Positions 5,787 through 6,097 of a stretch of DNA of 6,097 nucleotides are shown in pieces (the stretch's first letter is position 1; every line of letters starts with the position of its first letter). Source of the stretch: an uncultured Thermomicrobiales bacterium (GTDB lineage: Bacteria > Chloroflexota > Chloroflexia > Thermomicrobiales > UBA6265). The notes under the pieces are model-generated. The model was not told where the DNA came from. It did not search any database and saw only the letters and a program-made list of their open reading frames with translations. The stretch lies in assembly GCA_902806365.1 (NCBI GenBank), contig CADCWJ010000759.1:1-6097 (forward strand), read 5' to 3'. Made by a program: the position numbers and the translations under genes.

Positions 5787-5825
5787 ATGACCCTCCCCTT
5801 CCCCCCGGTGCCGCCGGTCCCCTAA
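5787..5825 (+). CDS. possible 12-codon proline-rich leader peptide
   Basis: ATG at 5787 opens a 12-codon ORF, MTLPFPPVPPVP, ending with TAA at 5823-5825. Half of its residues are proline. It runs through the left arm of the first hairpin and stops at the junction of its loop and right arm. The upstream GGCGG, five bases before the ATG, is a poor ribosome-binding site. Position and composition recall attenuator leader peptides, but short ORFs are common by chance. Confidence 0.2.
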   Translation: MTLPFPPVPPVP

Positions 5826-5835
5826 CTGGCGGCAC
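5808..5835 (+). terminator. upstream member of a tandem hairpin pair
   Basis: GTGCCGCCGGT (5808-5818) pairs with ACTGGCGGCAC (5825-5835), an 11-bp stem with one G-U pair and a 6-base loop CCCCTA. It is nearly the same sequence as the hairpin at 5844-5871 (shared GCCGCCGGT, CCCTAAC and GGCGGC blocks), so the two are probably duplicates. No T-run follows this copy, so alone it is not a classical terminator. Confidence 0.55.
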
Positions 5836-5843
5836 TACCTCCC

Positions 5844-5880
5844 AAGCCGCCGGTTCCCTAACCGGCGGCTTTCCTCTTTA
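5844..5880 (+). terminator. strong rho-independent terminator (+ strand)
   Basis: AAGCCGCCGGTT (5844-5855) pairs perfectly with AACCGGCGGCTT (5860-5871): a 12-bp stem with the 4-base loop CCCT, followed by TCCTCTTTAA. The U-rich tail exists only on the + strand; on the minus strand the stem is followed by GGGAGG. It therefore ends a + strand transcript, although no convincing + strand protein gene lies upstream of it in the window. Confidence 0.8.
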
Positions 5881-5910
5881 ATCCCAATCCCGGATGTGTT
5901 GGGCTAGGGA

Positions 5911-6097
5911 TCAGGCGGGGGCACCCTGCCCGCGCCACCACCGATGCCTGCGCACCGAGATATTCATCAGTGCGCGTGAAACGCCGCGGAAGTCCTCGCG
6001 TGCCGCCTTCATGCGCGGGGCTGGGGCGTCGTCATCCGGATGCCGCGCGTGGGAGGTGTCAGGATCCGCGCGCGACCGCCCGGCAGGCGCCAGATCA
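5911..6097 (-). CDS. possible C-terminus of an unidentified protein (partial at window edge)
   Basis: A minus-strand frame is open from the window edge to TGA at 5913-5911, giving 61 residues. The N-terminal part is Asp/Pro/Arg-rich and looks disordered; the end, MKAAREDFRGVSRALM then ISVRRHRWWRG, looks like a basic amphipathic tail. About three quarters of third positions are G or C. No family was recognised. The opposite + strand frame from the ATG at 5894 is also open to the edge, so the strand is uncertain; the same orientation as the other genes favours minus. Confidence 0.35.
   Translation of the reverse strand, partial: DLAPAGRSRADPDTSHARHPDDDAPAPRMKAAREDFRGVSRALMNISVRRHRWWRGQGAPA

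Larger units (their letters stand above)
5370..5910. other. gene-poor region rich in regulatory-type structure
   Basis: No confident protein gene lies here. The stretch 5490-5745 is visibly lower in GC and lacks the third-position GC bias of the neighbours. It contains a palindrome at 5430-5445, a 7-bp inverted repeat CGATTGG/CCAATCG (5545-5551/5566-5572), one weak minus-strand ORF (5491-5742), overlapping promoter-like elements with a LexA-like box (5701-5742), and two related hairpins (5808-5871). It probably holds the promoter of the flavoprotein operon and at least one terminated + strand transcript. Confidence 0.6.

Noticed and set aside
5808..5871. CRISPR array or mobile-element repeat
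   Set aside because: Only two copies, each a self-complementary hairpin, with a single spacer of about ten bases and no cas or transposase gene.
5618..5881. + strand ORF of 87 residues running through the hairpins
   Set aside because: Its end is formed by the terminator repeat, it has no family-like features and no ribosome site.

Overview
The window is GC-rich and all five confident genes lie on the minus strand. High-GC third positions, a Thr/Pro/Ala-rich linker in a lipoprotein, the MEP-pathway enzyme IspH and a bipartite lipoate-protein ligase together suggest a high-GC bacterium of the Chloroflexota, possibly Thermomicrobia/Sphaerobacter-like. This placement is inference from protein style, not from any marker gene. 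No rRNA, tRNA, CRISPR array, insertion sequence or phage gene is visible.

Layout in transcription order (right to left). 6097-5911: a possible C-terminus of a gene cut by the window edge. 5910-5370: a gene-poor stretch with a strong rho-independent terminator, a second related hairpin, a candidate + strand promoter with a LexA/SOS-like box and a perfect operator-like palindrome. 5369-4074: an FAD-dependent oxidoreductase of the amine-oxidase/phytoene-desaturase superfamily. 3999-3694: a small protein matching the C-terminal accessory domain of lipoate-protein ligase. 3697-2837: the catalytic domain of the same ligase as a separate protein, overlapping the accessory gene by four bases (ATGA). 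2836-2587: an intergenic region with a candidate promoter and an 11-bp inverted repeat. 2586-1297: a secreted lipoprotein with a NodB polysaccharide deacetylase domain. 1172-138: IspH, the last enzyme of the MEP isoprenoid pathway. 137-1: possibly the end of a convergent + strand gene.

Functionally, the lplB-lplA pair should attach lipoate to E2/GcvH-type proteins, with the small subunit assisting the ligase; the upstream flavoprotein may be co-transcribed. The deacetylase acts at the cell envelope and IspH makes IPP/DMAPP. The least expected material is in 5700-5880: a promoter-like sequence with a LexA-like box, a 12-codon proline-rich mini-ORF, and two near-identical hairpins that can pair in alternative ways, the second followed by a U-rich tail. 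This could be an attenuator, a small RNA or simply a double terminator; the sequence alone cannot decide.
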